Source: Nymphalis io (taxonomy: Eukaryota; Arthropoda; Insecta; Lepidoptera; Nymphalidae). From it: 64,000 bases of DNA. Positions 9,901 to 24,900 of the stretch are shown here, piece after piece. The notes beneath the pieces are model-generated. The model was given only the letters and a program-made list of their open reading frames with translations, did not search any database and was not told the DNA's origin. The position numbers and the translations under genes are program-made. The stretch lies in assembly GCF_905147045.1 (NCBI RefSeq), contig NC_065908.1, forward strand, positions 3,782,001-3,846,000, given 5' to 3'. Each line of letters begins with the position of its first letter. Position 1 is the first letter of the stretch.

Positions 9901-12900
9901 GGGACATGTGCTCACACCATGGAACATTTCTCGTTATCACGATTTCACGTGAAATGTAACACAAGCCAGGTTCGTAAGGGTTTAAATTAAACTGGGATTG
10001 AAATTACAATCATCGTTTTTCCGCCTAATCGCACAAAGCGTTTTGTTTTCTGATATCTCGTGACATCGAGAGCATAATCGAGGTGTGTGATGTTCTTGTT
10101 TGGCGTCTGTTGCTGATTATTAATGCTCACCCCGAGCATTAATAATCAGAAACAGACGCTTCTCAGATCTTCAGGGCAAGAGCGAATAGGCATCTTTTAG
10201 GCTAGCATGCTCCACTTTAGTTTACAATAGCATTCTTCAACATCTAGTTATTGTGGTCATGCCTTAGCCTGTGTGTGGGTGTATGTTCTCTTTAAATTAT
10301 CGTAGCTTTGCTTGTGTCAGCCAAAAGCCAGGCTTTATTTTATAGTGGTCGAATTTGTGGTTTATAGTAATAATCGAAATAAACACTGCGAAACACGTCT
10401 TTATTTTAAAATGTTTTTTTAGCTTAGTTAATAAAAACCTAATTTAATTTTAATTTTGATTGTATCTGTATAATTTAAACCTCAGTTTTTTAATATCTAG
10501 ATAATCATAATAGAATAGAACTAAGTGACGTAGTACGAGTACGTAAACACATAACCTAGGATTAGCCCATTTAGCACTAAGAGCACATGAATGATGATGA
10601 TCCAGATGTGATAACAGCAGTGCTAACTTTCAAGATAGGAATCCATTTGGATTCAAAACTTACGTCGCCATTATATCTCTATGTCATAAGAATACTTATA
10701 ATAATGTTACTATAATTTTAATTATCCATCGACTCGCATTGGAGCGCCATGAAATATGCTCCAATGAGGATCTTACATTTCTTACTTTATTTAAATATTT
10801 CCCTAAAATAAACTAAAGTTTACTATTATATGTTTGTCAACAAATTCTTGACACACCTTAAGGCTATTTTGAACATGATGCAACAGTTTCCATTTCATTG
10901 ACAACATTCCCAACTTGTTGCTGTAAATGCTAACTGTCGAGTGCCAACAAACAAGCTACAATACTATCAATTTAAACGAAAGCAATTTGCATTGTTCGTA
11001 TGTATGTATATTTGTATACAGACGAAATAGTTTTCTTCTGTGTGCTTCTGTTTTTGTATCATGTTGTTTAATGCATTGTATGAATGGAAAATTATGATAA
11101 AATCTTTCCTGTGAATCATTTCGTTGTGTTTTCTGAATAATTTTATATTTGAACTAGTTTTGCGATGTTATAAAAACATGTTTAGTTCATTAGAAATCGC
11201 AAGTCATTTGTAATTGTGTTTTTATTGAGAATTTTTAACTTCCTCGTATTATCGTTGTTTACTTTTTACTGCTCCACGTTGATCTAGTTGTTAGCTTGTA
11301 AAGCCATAGAACCTGACGTCTTAGTATCAAATCCTGGACAGTATAATGTATTAGCTTTTTCTGTCAAGAAATTCTAAGTAACGCCGCGGTTGGTAATGCC
11401 TCTGAACTCTCCGTTCGTGTCGTGTCGTGTCGGATTTGTCGACCCATCAATTTCTGGAATTGAGTGTCTAGTTTGCGTGAGTAAAGACAGGTACATATTT
11501 GCACACACACTTGTGTACTATCATATCTCCTCCGTTAAGAATGGTTTTCGTGACCGGAATTGGTTTGGAATATTGGTAATACCTACCATTGGTAAAGTTT
11601 CAGGTTTTATCCTGACTGGTGGTTATAAAGCCGTGGCCTTATCTGATCGCGGCACAATTTTTAGGTCAAAGAGATGAGTCCCTATAACCCAGCAGTCGGA
11701 TATTAACAGCCTGTAAATATCTGACTACTGGGTTATAAGGACTCATCTCCTTGAGGGAAGTAGAAATTTACTCCACTACACTGCTCCAATCCGTATTGGT
11801 GGATATTTTTAGTCCAAGGAATAATTTTATAAATATATATGAGAAGAAAATACTATTAATAAATCAGCATTCCAGTTATGCCTGGATATTTGCTTCCTAC
11901 CATAATTCACGTAAATTATGATAATTTATATTCCATTAAATCGATTCGACCTACTGCAACCTCTTCATAACCCGATGTACCCGTCTTAGACCTGTAGCTC
12001 AGGTTTAAGTTAAGACATATCGTTAGGCTAACCGTCCATTGAACTCGCAGCGTTATGCAATATAAAATTTATATTAAAAGCGATAATAAATCAAAATACA
12101 TTGCAAAGCTAACCGACTTCATATTAACAAACTTGTTTACGATTGCATCGATTGTTTTCAAGCCGATTCAATACAGTGAAATGTTAGAGGGAATTATAAT
12201 ACAGAGTCTGTTGATTCAACAACAGCAACACACAGCTACAACAGCAGAACTGTTTTTGAACAAAATTCACCAATACCACGTTTATGTAAACTATACAATG
12301 GGCTTAGTGGATTGCTAGATATCAGTACGGACTCACCTAACAATTTTCGTAAATTTAATAAAGATTGTTGCAATAAAAATTATTATCGATGTAAACTTGT
12401 AGTATTTTGTAATGTAGCATCTAAGACGTTTTTGTTATTTCCGTTCTCTTTGTTTTTTTTTTAAATCAATTTTTTTTAATACCGCAATATCCTTTCTTTG
12501 TCACATTTTTTTTTTATCTCACTGTTATTGTTACGTATTAGTCAAGCACTTTAATACTTTTGTAAAATTTTAATCGACATAAGAACACTATGCACGCAGT
12601 GTTTGCTTTCAAATGGGTGTACATAAAATGTTTCTAGTTTTAGTACATAATTTATTAAGATATTATTTATGTAACATCCGCTAGCAAACCTTCAATAAAT
12701 AAATAAAATACAATTAGATGTACTAATGGTGTATTATAATTTAAAAAAGTATTGTGATTAAAAAAAATAGTTCGTAAAATAAGTACATACGGAAAATAAT
12801 TGACGCGTCATTAATGTATGGCAACTTTTACTTTGTCGTTCCCACTCCTAACACAGGCTATACGCTTAATTGGGAAGGTAAATAGGCATATTAGTAATTT

Positions 12901-15900
12901 CTTCGTAAAATCTTAGCTCTAACATCGTTTTTGATGTGCTAACACACTCTCTTAACACATTCTCGGTTATATTCAACAAATGATAAGTCCATGTTGTGAA
13001 TAAAAAATAGTAACGCATAACTAGATTTTCAGCTACATTAGATTAAAAATGTAAGTATCACATTTGAATCGTCTAATTAGACCAATGGTTCAAAAACTTA
13101 AAACAACAGTTACCCAAAAATACCGCAATAAAATTGTTCTAACCAAGCGACCTGTTCTCCGTCTATGATTCATCAGAGTTCCAGTTTAGTCATTTGTGGC
13201 GTTTGTCGGTTGGCTGGACGCTTCGCTCTTGTAAATATTTTAAATAAATATTTATTTAAGAATTCGTTCAAGTGATAAGCGATACGCATTTTTTTAACAG
13301 TTTCGTTTTGTGGTGGTTGTCGTTAGATATCTCGTGTTAGTTGACTGCTTGTGTCGAGTGATTGAAAATTGTGATGGTTGGAATGAATTTTAATATACGG
13401 TTCTTCGATGATGCCAATGTGTTTAGGAAATTAAAAATGATGTATCGGTTGGTATTGTGTATTTATATGTTTAGATATAAATGTTTGTTTTTTATGATTG
13501 CCTTTTATTGGGTGAGTTGAAGTAATAATTTGTTCTAAGGATTTCGGTTAGCGATACGTAACAGTAACAGCCTGTTAATGTTGCTGTGCCCACTGCTGGG
13601 CTAAGGCCTCCTTTCCATTTTAAGGAGAAGGTTTGGAGCTTATTCTACCACGCTTCTCCAATGCGGATTGGTAGAATACATATGTGGCAGAATTTCAATG
13701 AAATTACATACATGCAGGTTTCCTCACGATGTTTTCTTTCACCGTCAACACGAGATGAATTATAAACACAAATTAAGCACATTAAAATGCAGTGGTGCTT
13801 GCCCGGGTTTGAATCCAAGATGATCGGTTAAGATTCACGCGTTCTAACCACTAGGCCATCTCGGTCATCTCTCATCTCAATATTTAATGTAGTTTAACAC
13901 AGATGAAATAAAATATATGGCTGTTCCATTGTTAAAATATTAAAATTAGTATGAGTAGCAATGCAAATGTCCCAGTGCTGGATTTTTTTCTTCTTGTTGT
14001 AAATTGCTCCACAGTGCTGTTCCTAGCGTATACTAAGTCAAATTGTGGCTGAATTTTATCCTATACCTACATTTTCTTTCATGATATTTTCCCTTACAGC
14101 TGTGCAAGAAATAAATTTAATCGTATCACAATAATGTTGATTTATTGAACTTTTTCACGTGATTTAACTCTAGTACACAATTAAATAGTCTGAACTGTTA
14201 TTAACTTGGAAATATTTTGAAACATTGAAATCAAATGATAATATTTCGTGTTTTGGCATGCGTTGTTGTATTGTATTGTAGAATTTTTGAGTACTACCGT
14301 TCAGCGGTAGAATAAATACTATAAAGAAATAAGAAATAAAAAATAAGTCGTTATTGCGCACAAAGAACATAAAAGTATAACACAAAAGGTCGTCATATAC
14401 CAAACATGCAAACTCGCGAGAAAAAGGAGAAAAATCTGTTTCGTCTTTGCCTATTTATAATATGAAAGACAATATTTATCAACAATTTTCAGGCCTGCAC
14501 AAGGAATGTGTAAAGTAGGTTATATTTTAATTGTAGTTTACAACTCGGCTATATTGTTCACTTACTTGAAACTTATCTGTTCGAAAACCGCTGTCTTCGC
14601 CAAATCTTGAAAATCTTTAGGTCCGATACAATTGTGTACAGTGAAGATTCAGCCGATGCACAAATCAGTCTTAGCAAATTGATTTGATTAGGCCACTCAG
14701 ATCGCATTCCTAGGTCTAAATTGGAACTCGTAAGGACGGCGTAACGTTGGCCGCCCCAAATAGGCACTCGGCTATAGCAGAGGCGAAGAAGCTGCCCAAG
14801 ACAGAACGGAAAGGCAAAGATTTGTTATCTTGGCTCCTGCCCAAACGTGGGGACTTCAATCTGCACTAACATAATCGTTAAACCAGAAAAAAATCTTACC
14901 TATTTATAACATTACTTTGTAATTGATCAACAAAATCGTAAAGTATAATAGTACATATATGTTAATTCGAATAGCCTGACGAAAGTCGGTCAGATACAGG
15001 GTTGCCATGTATGACGTTTTGCGGTCGTGCCCGGAAAATATTTATCGCTCTGTCCAGCTTCATATTTTTGTTTTTACTATATTACACTTATTTAACCATC
15101 GCAACGCTTGCGAGTAATTAATTATTAAAACGCTACACGATATAATAAAAAATACAATCTAATTTCTGGTTTAAAAAAAAACTAACTTAAAAAATATACG
15201 ACAAAATGCTCTTTGTTTGTTGCGATGTTCAGCATTTATTTTTTAACATTTGGTAACCCTAGTCAGATGCTATATGCAGTACGGTAGACGAGCACACGGT
15301 GACTCATGATAATATCGGATTTAACGATTCAAAAACCCAATGAATGATACATACAGATAATTAATTAATTTTAATATAATTTATTGAACTATCAACGTAG
15401 TCTTGGAAACATGTTGACATTAAACAGGTCTAGATTGATAGTATTTCTATTCCTAGGAAATGTTAACTATATTAAATTGAAACATATAATATGATAAACA
15501 ACTAATATATTATATGGTTTTTCAATCGTTGGATTAGCCACTTATCTACTATTGTTTAAAAAATAGTGAATATTGATAGATTTGGTTGAACAGTATAGGT
15601 CAAGTTTTCTTTACAACCTGAACGTATAAATTATGTTACATATTTTTTGTCAAATTGTTTGAAATACATAAAATGTTTAGATGATAAAATTTTGTATATT
15701 TTTCGTGTGAGCGTTTTTTTTATTTTACAGACCATTTGAGTTCATAGTCATGGAAATTATATTTACTCAAAGTTTGTGCAAGCTCGTCTTTGTAGGTACC
15801 ACCCACTCATCAGATATTCTACCGCAAAATAGCAGTACTTGGTATTGTTGTGTTCCGGTTTGAAGGGTGAGTGAGCCAGTGTCATTGCACAAACACACAC

Positions 15901-18900
15901 ACACACACATACACGTGTGTGCAGAGATGGCCCAGTGGGAAGAACGCGTGAATCTTAACCGATGATCGTGGGTTCAAATCCGGGCAAGCACCACTGAATT
16001 GTCATCGTGAGGAAACCTGCATGTGTCTAATTTCACTGAATTTCTGCTACATGTGTGTTCCACCAACCCACATTGGAGCAGCGTGGTGGAATAAGCTCCA
16101 AACCTTCTCCTCAAAACAAGAGGTTTTGGTCCAGCAGTGGGACATTCACAGGCTGTTACAACAGCCACGTGCATTGGCGATGTAAGCGATGGTTAACATT
16201 TCTTACAATGCCAATGTCTATAAGTGGTGAGTTACCATCAGGTGACCCACATGCTCGTTCGCTTACTTATTCTATATAAAAAATATGTTTATAATGTTTG
16301 AGCACATGTATAGCTATGATGTTAATTAAATAAAAGAATAAATTACTTAATATATGATTTCAAAAACATATATTAAGTAATTTGTTTACATTTAAATCGA
16401 ACGCATTTAATATTCGCGATATATTTCCTTGAGCCACTTATCCTATCTTATCTTTTTTTTATCTATGCTTGCTTTACATGACAATCTGCCTTCATTAAAC
16501 AGAGCCCTTCCTATAATATCGTTGGTTTTTTATTTTTTGTAAGTTCGCCTCGTTAAAAAAAAAAAGTTCGTCTCGAAACCTGTTTCCGTGACACGGGACT
16601 CTCCTGTGAGTCATCTCATCGTAATCTGGTGATGGCGATGGACGTTACATCTCAGTTCTCTTGTTTCTTCTTCCTGATAAGTCGGGAATATGAATGATTT
16701 ACAGAAAAAAGTAACTTGCTTCAGTGCGCTCGACGTATGTGGTGATCTTTGTGACGTTAAAGCGAATTTTTTAAAAAAATGTTGTAGAGCTAAGAGGAAA
16801 GTAAAAAGTAAAGTGTCGTTTTTTGATAGGTGAGTTCCTTTTTTAAATTTTGAATTACATATATAATAATTTAATAAATACAATATAATGTAATAAATAA
16901 TAACTTATCCCTATGATTAAAATTTTACTTTTTAAAACATATAAATTGACAGCGCAATAGGGTAAAGTTATTTTCAATTCTCTATTATTTAAATAATAAC
17001 GAATATCGATATCATAAATGGAATGGAACGTGATGACCGGAAGTGTTTTTGACTTTTTAATTAAAATATTTATTCTGTTGCTATGGAGTATAAAGAATAA
17101 AAAAGGCGGTTCATAAATATTAAATTATAGTATGGCAAAGTGATCGCATGTTTATACATCTGACCTTGGATAATTCTTGGAAGTTCGTAACATAGCTAAC
17201 ATATAAAAACCTATAATTTCCAAGTATCGTCTGTTATGGAATTCCGGCCGTTTTTTAATTTATTTTGATATATTTTGCATATTACTTTTCGAATAAGTTT
17301 AATTCGCCTCTTTTGGTAAAATAACTCCTAAAAAATATGTCTTAAGTATATTATTTGTTTAGTTATTATTTAATTACTCTTAATGTTTATATAGTTTATA
17401 TTGTACCTGCATCATTATTATTGAATAAAGTTTGCTAGTGTATATAAGCCGAGGTTGTCCAGGATAGAATATGAGAGTTACGGTAGCATGCGAAAGCGAT
17501 CCCGTGGCGCTCCTCGTTAAGACGGAAAGGGTACCGCTGGTTTTTTAGTGGGTATTCCGATGTTCGCGGCGCACTCGGCGCCTTGGACACCGGCGAGCTT
17601 CACATACCCCCCCACTGTTCCCGTGGGGAAAACGCGAAACTTAACGGAAGATTGCGTCTTCAAACCCGGGCAAACAATATCACAAATGCAGAAAGTCTAT
17701 TGTCACCTACTTCTCAATGCCTTGTCCTTGAAGTGAATATTGTATGACATCTGTTAGCTACGAGATAACCAGCTAATGGATCCAGGAAGTGGATATACAT
17801 ATGTGTGGTATATATAACTTTTTCAAAAGCTACTTAGTAAATCCCTCAAATTTGGGCGTATTTGTTTTTTTTTTTTTGGTTAGGTATTTTAATACATCAT
17901 ACGGACGAAAGCGTGTTTTTAAATATTATAACTTTCATTATTTGGAAAACACAAAAACATTTAATATATATGTATTTAATTATAAGCGGATTTATCTAAT
18001 GATGTATCATGACATAATCGTGAAATAAATATGATATTATATCGTATTAAATTACAATCTTCTGTGTATTTGTTTCTACTCGAGTATATAAGATATTGAT
18101 GAGGTATAAGATTAGCCTGAAGTAGTTACCTACGATACTTTGAGCTCGAGTATGGGGTTGATGAAATATAATTAGTGCTAAAACTTGCACACAAAGATCA
18201 GGAGAGTATAGTCAATATTAGAACTTAACAATCAATTTAAAAATAAATATATTATAACATTACCTTTTCGATATCGTATTTGACAACTCGAAGCCATGAA
18301 ACGAATAATTCAATAGAAAAGTCAAATCAAATTTCTATTAAGCGGTAGTCCATTTTGAATATTAAGAATAAACTAACAAATGCACGCTATAATTTCCAAT
18401 AAGGCAATCAACTGAACCCTTTAAAACTATTAATGTATAATTTTTTTTTTTTATTCGATTTAATAGTTCCGTCATTGCTTTCATCATAGCCTACGTTACT
18501 GAGACATGGTATTATTGGACCTGATCGATTTCGGCCACCGTGTTATGGCTACTGCCGTATTTTATTTCTGGTGATAATTTGACAAGATTAAAAGTATTGC
18601 AATCTCTTTCTCTTGGGCACGGGTTAAATAAATCAATTACTCATGTCAAATAATTGTGAGTAAAGTTGAGTCTACATGAGTGGTCAGTATTAAACATTCG
18701 TCAGCAAAGTTTTCGTCCGCGTGATAACATCGCGATGTATGATGTCTGGTCGGAGAATATGAATAAGCAAGTACAATTACAGCCCTACAAAACTTAACCT
18801 ATAAGTCATGATTGATAGACAATTGACAATGTAAGCTATGACTAATGTGACAATAGCAATGTCGCTGGACAGACGTGACCATTCACCGTAATTTACTCGG

Positions 18901-21900
18901 CTTCATCAATTTATATATAAGTGTATATGCAAAAGAACAATGAAAATTACGACGGTTAACGTTACTTTATTTTTATAATTAATGTTGAAACAGATGTAAT
19001 CGAGCAAGTAACTGTTATCGCGTTTGTTGTATGATTTTCGTCTCTAGTGTACACAAGATTAGATTTATCGTTTATTACAAAAGAGCATTCTCTCGGCAAG
19101 TTCGTTGAACCCGTATTTAATGAGCTGAGAACGTGTCAAGGCCGATGCTGAAAGTTTACAATTTTGTTAAATTTCCTTCCTTATTACTATTTTAAAATGT
19201 TCAAAAAAAATTTTTGCATTTAATATTATATAATCCTTACCAATATAATTAATGCGAAAGTGAGTATGTTTGTTACGCTTTAACTTTTTAATTCAAACGG
19301 TTAGGGGTACAGAAAAGGACATTTGGTACCTAACACTGGCCTCCTTTCCCCCTATTGAAATACTATATTACCCACTTAATGTTATGTTTATATTTTTTAA
19401 TTGTAAAAGTTCAAGGAATGGCCGATATTATTGGGTGTTTTCGAAGCGTCTGTATGAAGCAGTCGTGGCCGAGCGGTTAAGGCGTCTGACTAGAAATCAG
19501 ATTCCCTCTGGGAGCGTAGGTTCGAATCCTACCGACTGCGAAATATTTTGTTGTTGTTTTTTTTAAATTCTATATTTGTCGTTTTGTTTCAGTTTAAGAA
19601 GAGGAGCTGGGGTCAATGTTCAAGATGATAGCGGATACACTCCTCTTCACCACGCGTGTTTACAGGGTCACAAGTAAGACTCATGTTTTTTTTTTTTTTG
19701 CTAATTAGTGATAACTTCGTATAATAAAATTACCTGTGTGTATTTAAAAAGTAAAAGCATTTAATACGAAAGATGGCTATAGTAATATGGACGTTATTAT
19801 AACGCATTTAAGCCATTTTGTGCTTAATTCTTTGAACATTGGAATTTCGATTTTTTTTTTGTAAAACTATTGTGGTTTAAAATTTATGTCGTAATGATAA
19901 TAAATTTTTTGATCTACAATTAATTATGGCATACAAATTTTCAGACTAATCAATCAGTATTAGTCTATACATATATATTTTATCTTTTAACTTTATTAAT
20001 TTATGTATTAGCTATATTTAAGTAATGTAACGAGAATTCGTTACAATACCTAGCAAAAATTGGAATTTTTTGTCTGTTTGTCTGTATTGAATATTTTAGA
20101 GCGCTCGTACTTGAGTTTCGAAGTAGTGCAAACGATAGCGCGATTCAAACGACTGCTAACGCCATCTAGTTTGCGTTAATGTAAATAAGAAATTCTTACT
20201 TACGGACTTCAACACCGTTGTCACATCGTTGACGAAGCATGTTTATGATATAAATAAACGAACTTCGGCTTGATTTTAAAAATATTAAGTATTGATTTCG
20301 ATATAGTAAAATATAGTAACTCCATCTCAACCGAGTCAATGTATTTCTTTACAATTTGCTTTTATTTTTAATAAATATATTTTAGCTCTGTTTGGTATTT
20401 TTTTTTCTTTGTAATATATTTGTGTATGATATTATTATTTTTTTTATAGAGGGATAGTTCATCTTCTTCTGTCTGTGGACGCGTCACCATGCGTGTCAAA
20501 CGACAAGGGGGCCACGCCCCTCCATCTAGCAGCGTTCAAAGGAGACTCGTCTATCGTAGCCATGTTGCTGGCCCACAACAACCCACCGGTGAATGTGAAT
20601 CATGTGGTGAGTTTTTTTTAGATAATTTTGATTATTCTGTATTTCGACTGATGTCTCTCCCTTCATGTCGGATAGTCGGTCTATCGGACTATGAGTTAGA
20701 GGGAAGCGATTTTTTTTTTCTCTGGAAAAACGCATTTACGCGTTTCCCCCACATGAAGTGGTTTATGTGGGGCTCGCCGACGCTGAAGGCGCTGGAATAC
20801 CCACTAAAAAACCAGCGGTACCCACACCGTCTTTTCGGGGGACGCCACGGGATCGCTTGCCCATACTACCCTGACAGAGGGAAGCGATGGTACGACCTAT
20901 AAATACGCAAATGTGATTGTATATGAGTATAACAACATTTGTGTTGGGATCGAAATGAAAGTAACTACGTCAGATTCTTCATGATCATTGACGAATGGAT
21001 TGTTGTAATTAATATATATTAGCAATCGTCGATCATACTATCTAACTGGGTTACAACGTTCACGCTAACCACTCTCCAGTTAATGCCTGGATTTTGATAG
21101 TGGCCGGAAGAGTGAGCCAGTGTACTTATAGAAACACATGACACCTTCGATCTGGCGTCCCATTTGTGAAGAATGACTGCTGTCCCTTTCAATATAAAAG
21201 TTTAACGACATTGATAGCACTATTAAATTGTTTTGTCAACAGACCCTCGAAAACGAGACAGCTCTTCTCCTGGCAGCACAGTTCGGTTCTGTAGATGTCG
21301 TCGCCCAGCTTATAGCGAGGGGAGCTGACGTTTCCATAAGGAATATGAAGGACGAAAGTGCTTTGGACCTCGCAGCTCAATATGGAAGGTTAGTTCTGAA
21401 AGTCATTGAAGGACTGTTACTTTAATTTATAATCATTTTATTTACTTTTTCGTGAAACGTATAGTTTTGTAAAAATGTGTAGTGTTTATGAATCATGTCG
21501 TGTTCTCGAAAATAACGTGAGGAAACGAAACCTTTTTTTTTTGCCTCATATACCCCTCTTCACATACCCCTCTTCACTTCCGAACATCGGAATACCCACT
21601 AAAAAACTAGCGGTACCCTTTTCGTCTTAACAAGTCAAGTCAAGTCTCAAGGGATCGCTTTCGCATGCTACCGTGATGCGAGGAAACGAAACCTGCATGT
21701 GTCTGATATCTCTGAAATTTTGCCACATGTTTATATGGATACAACCCGCATTGGAACAACGTGGTGGAATAAGCTCCAAAGGTTCTCCTCAAAGAGATAG
21801 GAAGCCTTAGCCCAGCAGTGGGTCGTTCACAGGCTATTAGTGACTAAGGGAATTTATATGACAGTTCTATGGCACACACGTTTTTAAATTATTATAGTTA

Positions 21901-24900
21901 TAGTTTCGGATGATTATTCGGCATTTTTTTTTACATTTGGCAACGTTTACGAAATACAAGTTAAGTTTATGTTTGAAAATTATGAAGCACGTTTTTATTG
22001 TATTTTTGAAGAAAAAAAAAAAGTTTATAATCAAGTTGTATGACGTAATCAGTAATTTTTTATACAAATTTTATTTATTCACGTATGTTACACGTGAAAT
22101 TTCGCATTTATATAAGAAACCATCTTACGTTTAATTTCCTTTGAAACTGCGGTTGACTCTAGAAATTAGATTTTCCAACTTCGCCGAACTCCGAGAAGAA
22201 CTTTATCTACTCTTTATGTGGTTATGTTACAAGATGCTACTAAAAGGTACCGTGGTTTGTGTATTTGCTAAGTTTTCTTAGCGGAAATTCGAAAAGTTTC
22301 GCTATAAAATGATTATTTCTACACTAAATAACTAAAAACGCTTATATGTTGGGGTATAGTTATTGCAATGCATCAAATAATAATAATATCCTGGGACATT
22401 ATTCGCACACGGCCAGCAGATCCCAAATTAAGCAGAGCTTGTACTATGGAAACCAGACAACTGATATACTACATATACTACTTTTCTTTTGTAAATACAT
22501 ACTTATATAGATAATTACACCCAAAATCAGGACAAACTCGTTGGTCTTGTGGTCTAGCTTTAAGGGCGCAGAGCCCGCAGGTTCTGGGTTCAAACTCCAG
22601 GTCGGGTTTTATAAAGAGATATTAGATTTTTCTGTCGAAAAAATCGCAGTAGCAGCTCGGAATTTGTACGTGTAGTGTAAGTTGGAAGTGTGTAAATTCT
22701 CGTGTCTCAGAAAACACTAACATATATACATTATATTCAGTATAATTCAATCACTTTAAACGAATCAAAAAAAAGGAAATAGTAATCCATCATGATTGTA
22801 TATAATATTTATCTTTGAGAAGAGAAAAAAAAAATAGAATTAGGTATTTAATTTTTTGGTATCGTTTCTTTTTCGTTGTAGTTAAATATATAAATAATAA
22901 AACAATATAACATGAAACGTTTTGATGGTTGATGATTTATCATTTATTAATTTGTTAACAGGTTGCCAACTGTCAAACATTTGATCAAATACCATCCAAT
23001 GTTGGTGCATCCCTACAAATTTCCCAATTGGAGAGTGAGGAAGTTTTCTTCAACACCTCTTCACAGAGCGAGCATGAATGGACATATGTAAGTATATTAT
23101 ATATCGATAAATTAAAAAAACTTTAATTCAAAATACGTTATTGACATTGCTGGAAACATTTCGTTTTCATCTATATAGAAGAAAAATGAGAAATTAAATA
23201 CAAACTTATATTATTTCGCTATACCGTAACTTAGTACTAAGTAACAGCCTGTGAATGTCCCACTGCTGGGCTAAAGGCCTCCGCACCTCTTTTTGAGGAG
23301 AAGGTTTGGAGCTTATTCCACCACGCTGCTCCAATGCGGGTTGGTGGAATACACATGTGGCAGAATTTCAGTGAAATTAGACACATGCAGGTTTCCTCAC
23401 GATGTTTTCCTTCACCGTCAAGCACGAGATGAATTATAATCACAAATTAAGCACATGAAAATTCAGTGGTGCTTGCCCGGGTTTGAATCCACGATCATCG
23501 GTTAAGATTCACGCGTTCTTACCACTAGGCCTAGTAACTTAATACTAAGTAACTTATTAAACGAGTTAGCTAGTAGTGACACTACAGGCACAAGGGACGT
23601 AACATCTTAGTTGCCAAGAATGGTGACGGATTGGCAATGTAAGTTTAGCCAATTTCCAGCAGGTGGTCCATTTGTCAGTTGGCCTTCCTAGTATATAGAT
23701 AATATCAAATAATAGTTGTGCCTCGCGATTTCACCGGACCGGTTAATACGTGCCTGTTTCATTTATTTTGCCATATTGGTTGTCATTTATGGTCATTGCC
23801 TGCTCTTAAGGGTCTAATATTACAGTTAGACGGACGAGCATATGGGCCACCTGATGGTAAGTGGTCACCAACGCCCATAGACATTGGCGTTGTAAGGAAT
23901 GTTAAACATCGCTTACATCACGAATGCGCCACCAACCTTGGGAACTAAGATGTTATGTCCCTTGTGCCTGTAATTACACTGGCTCCCTCATCTTTAAACC
24001 AGAAAACAACAATAACAATACAATATCTGTTTTGCGGTAGAATATCTGATGAGTGGGTGGTACCTACCCAGACGAGCTTGCACAAAGACCTACCACAAGT
24101 GATCCGTTGTTCTCTCCAATTTGTATAGAGATTATATTTATTCGTGTTTTTATTGCATTGTACATAATTAGTGCTTGATGGTGAATGAGAAGTATTACTT
24201 AATTTTCATTTGTGTTTATGATTCATCGCACGGCGGTGAAGGAAAATATCGTAAGGAAACCTGCACGAAGCAGCGTGTTGGAATTAACTCCAAACATTTT
24301 CCTTAAAAGGGAGAGCCTTATCTACAGAACAATCTCATCCGTACAACCTTTGGACAGTGGGTCAATTTTACATATATAAATATATAAGGAAGGACAATAA
24401 ATTATATATGGTATTCAAACATTCAAACAAAAAATACGTAAAATACGTATAATGATATAATTTTACGATACTATCATCTAATTCTATTACAACACCCTGT
24501 GTAACATGGTGTTACTGTTTATTGTTGAATATTAATATATGCTAATGTAAAGCCGTGTACACACATACCAAATTCGCGATATTCATATTCATTTGTTCGT
24601 TATAACGCTTCAATCGGCTCCGTTGGGATCGCCCTATCCCATTGTATGTCAGTCAGATATTGTCAGTTACGACAACACATGTTTCGGTGTATCGTTGGTT
24701 TTTGACTTTCTTACATACACGGCTCTTTCACATAATTAATTGGACTAAGACATTTATGTAATATTTAGCGAATATAGGCTAGGTTGGAACGTGATTACGA
24801 TTTCAAAACCGAGCAACCATTAAATTTTCATTAGATTAATTTTTGTTTATGAAATTCATCTTTTTCTTGGATGTCGGATGAAAATCTTTTACACGTACCC

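Larger units (their letters stand above)
6920..19592 (+). other. ANKS1 intron 1 (12.7 kb)
   Basis: I found no coding exon here. Contents are SINE copies (8389-8692, 13561-13863, 15922-16158), a decayed SINE fragment near 13975-14150, a family-3 SINE (11267-11560), a split family-B repeat (15775-16268), hairpins at 10103-10159, 11671-11749 and 16340-16383, a possible LINE fragment (14570-14870), family-C repeat (17484-17641), and the tRNA-Ser gene near the 3' end. Remaining sequence is AT-rich without recognisable structure. Confidence 0.8.

Noticed and set aside
20489..20902. Open frame of 137 codons over ANKS1 exon 3
   Set aside because: The ankyrin frame is a different register, ends at the GTGAGT donor, and fits its neighbours; the longer frame runs into a family-C repeat.
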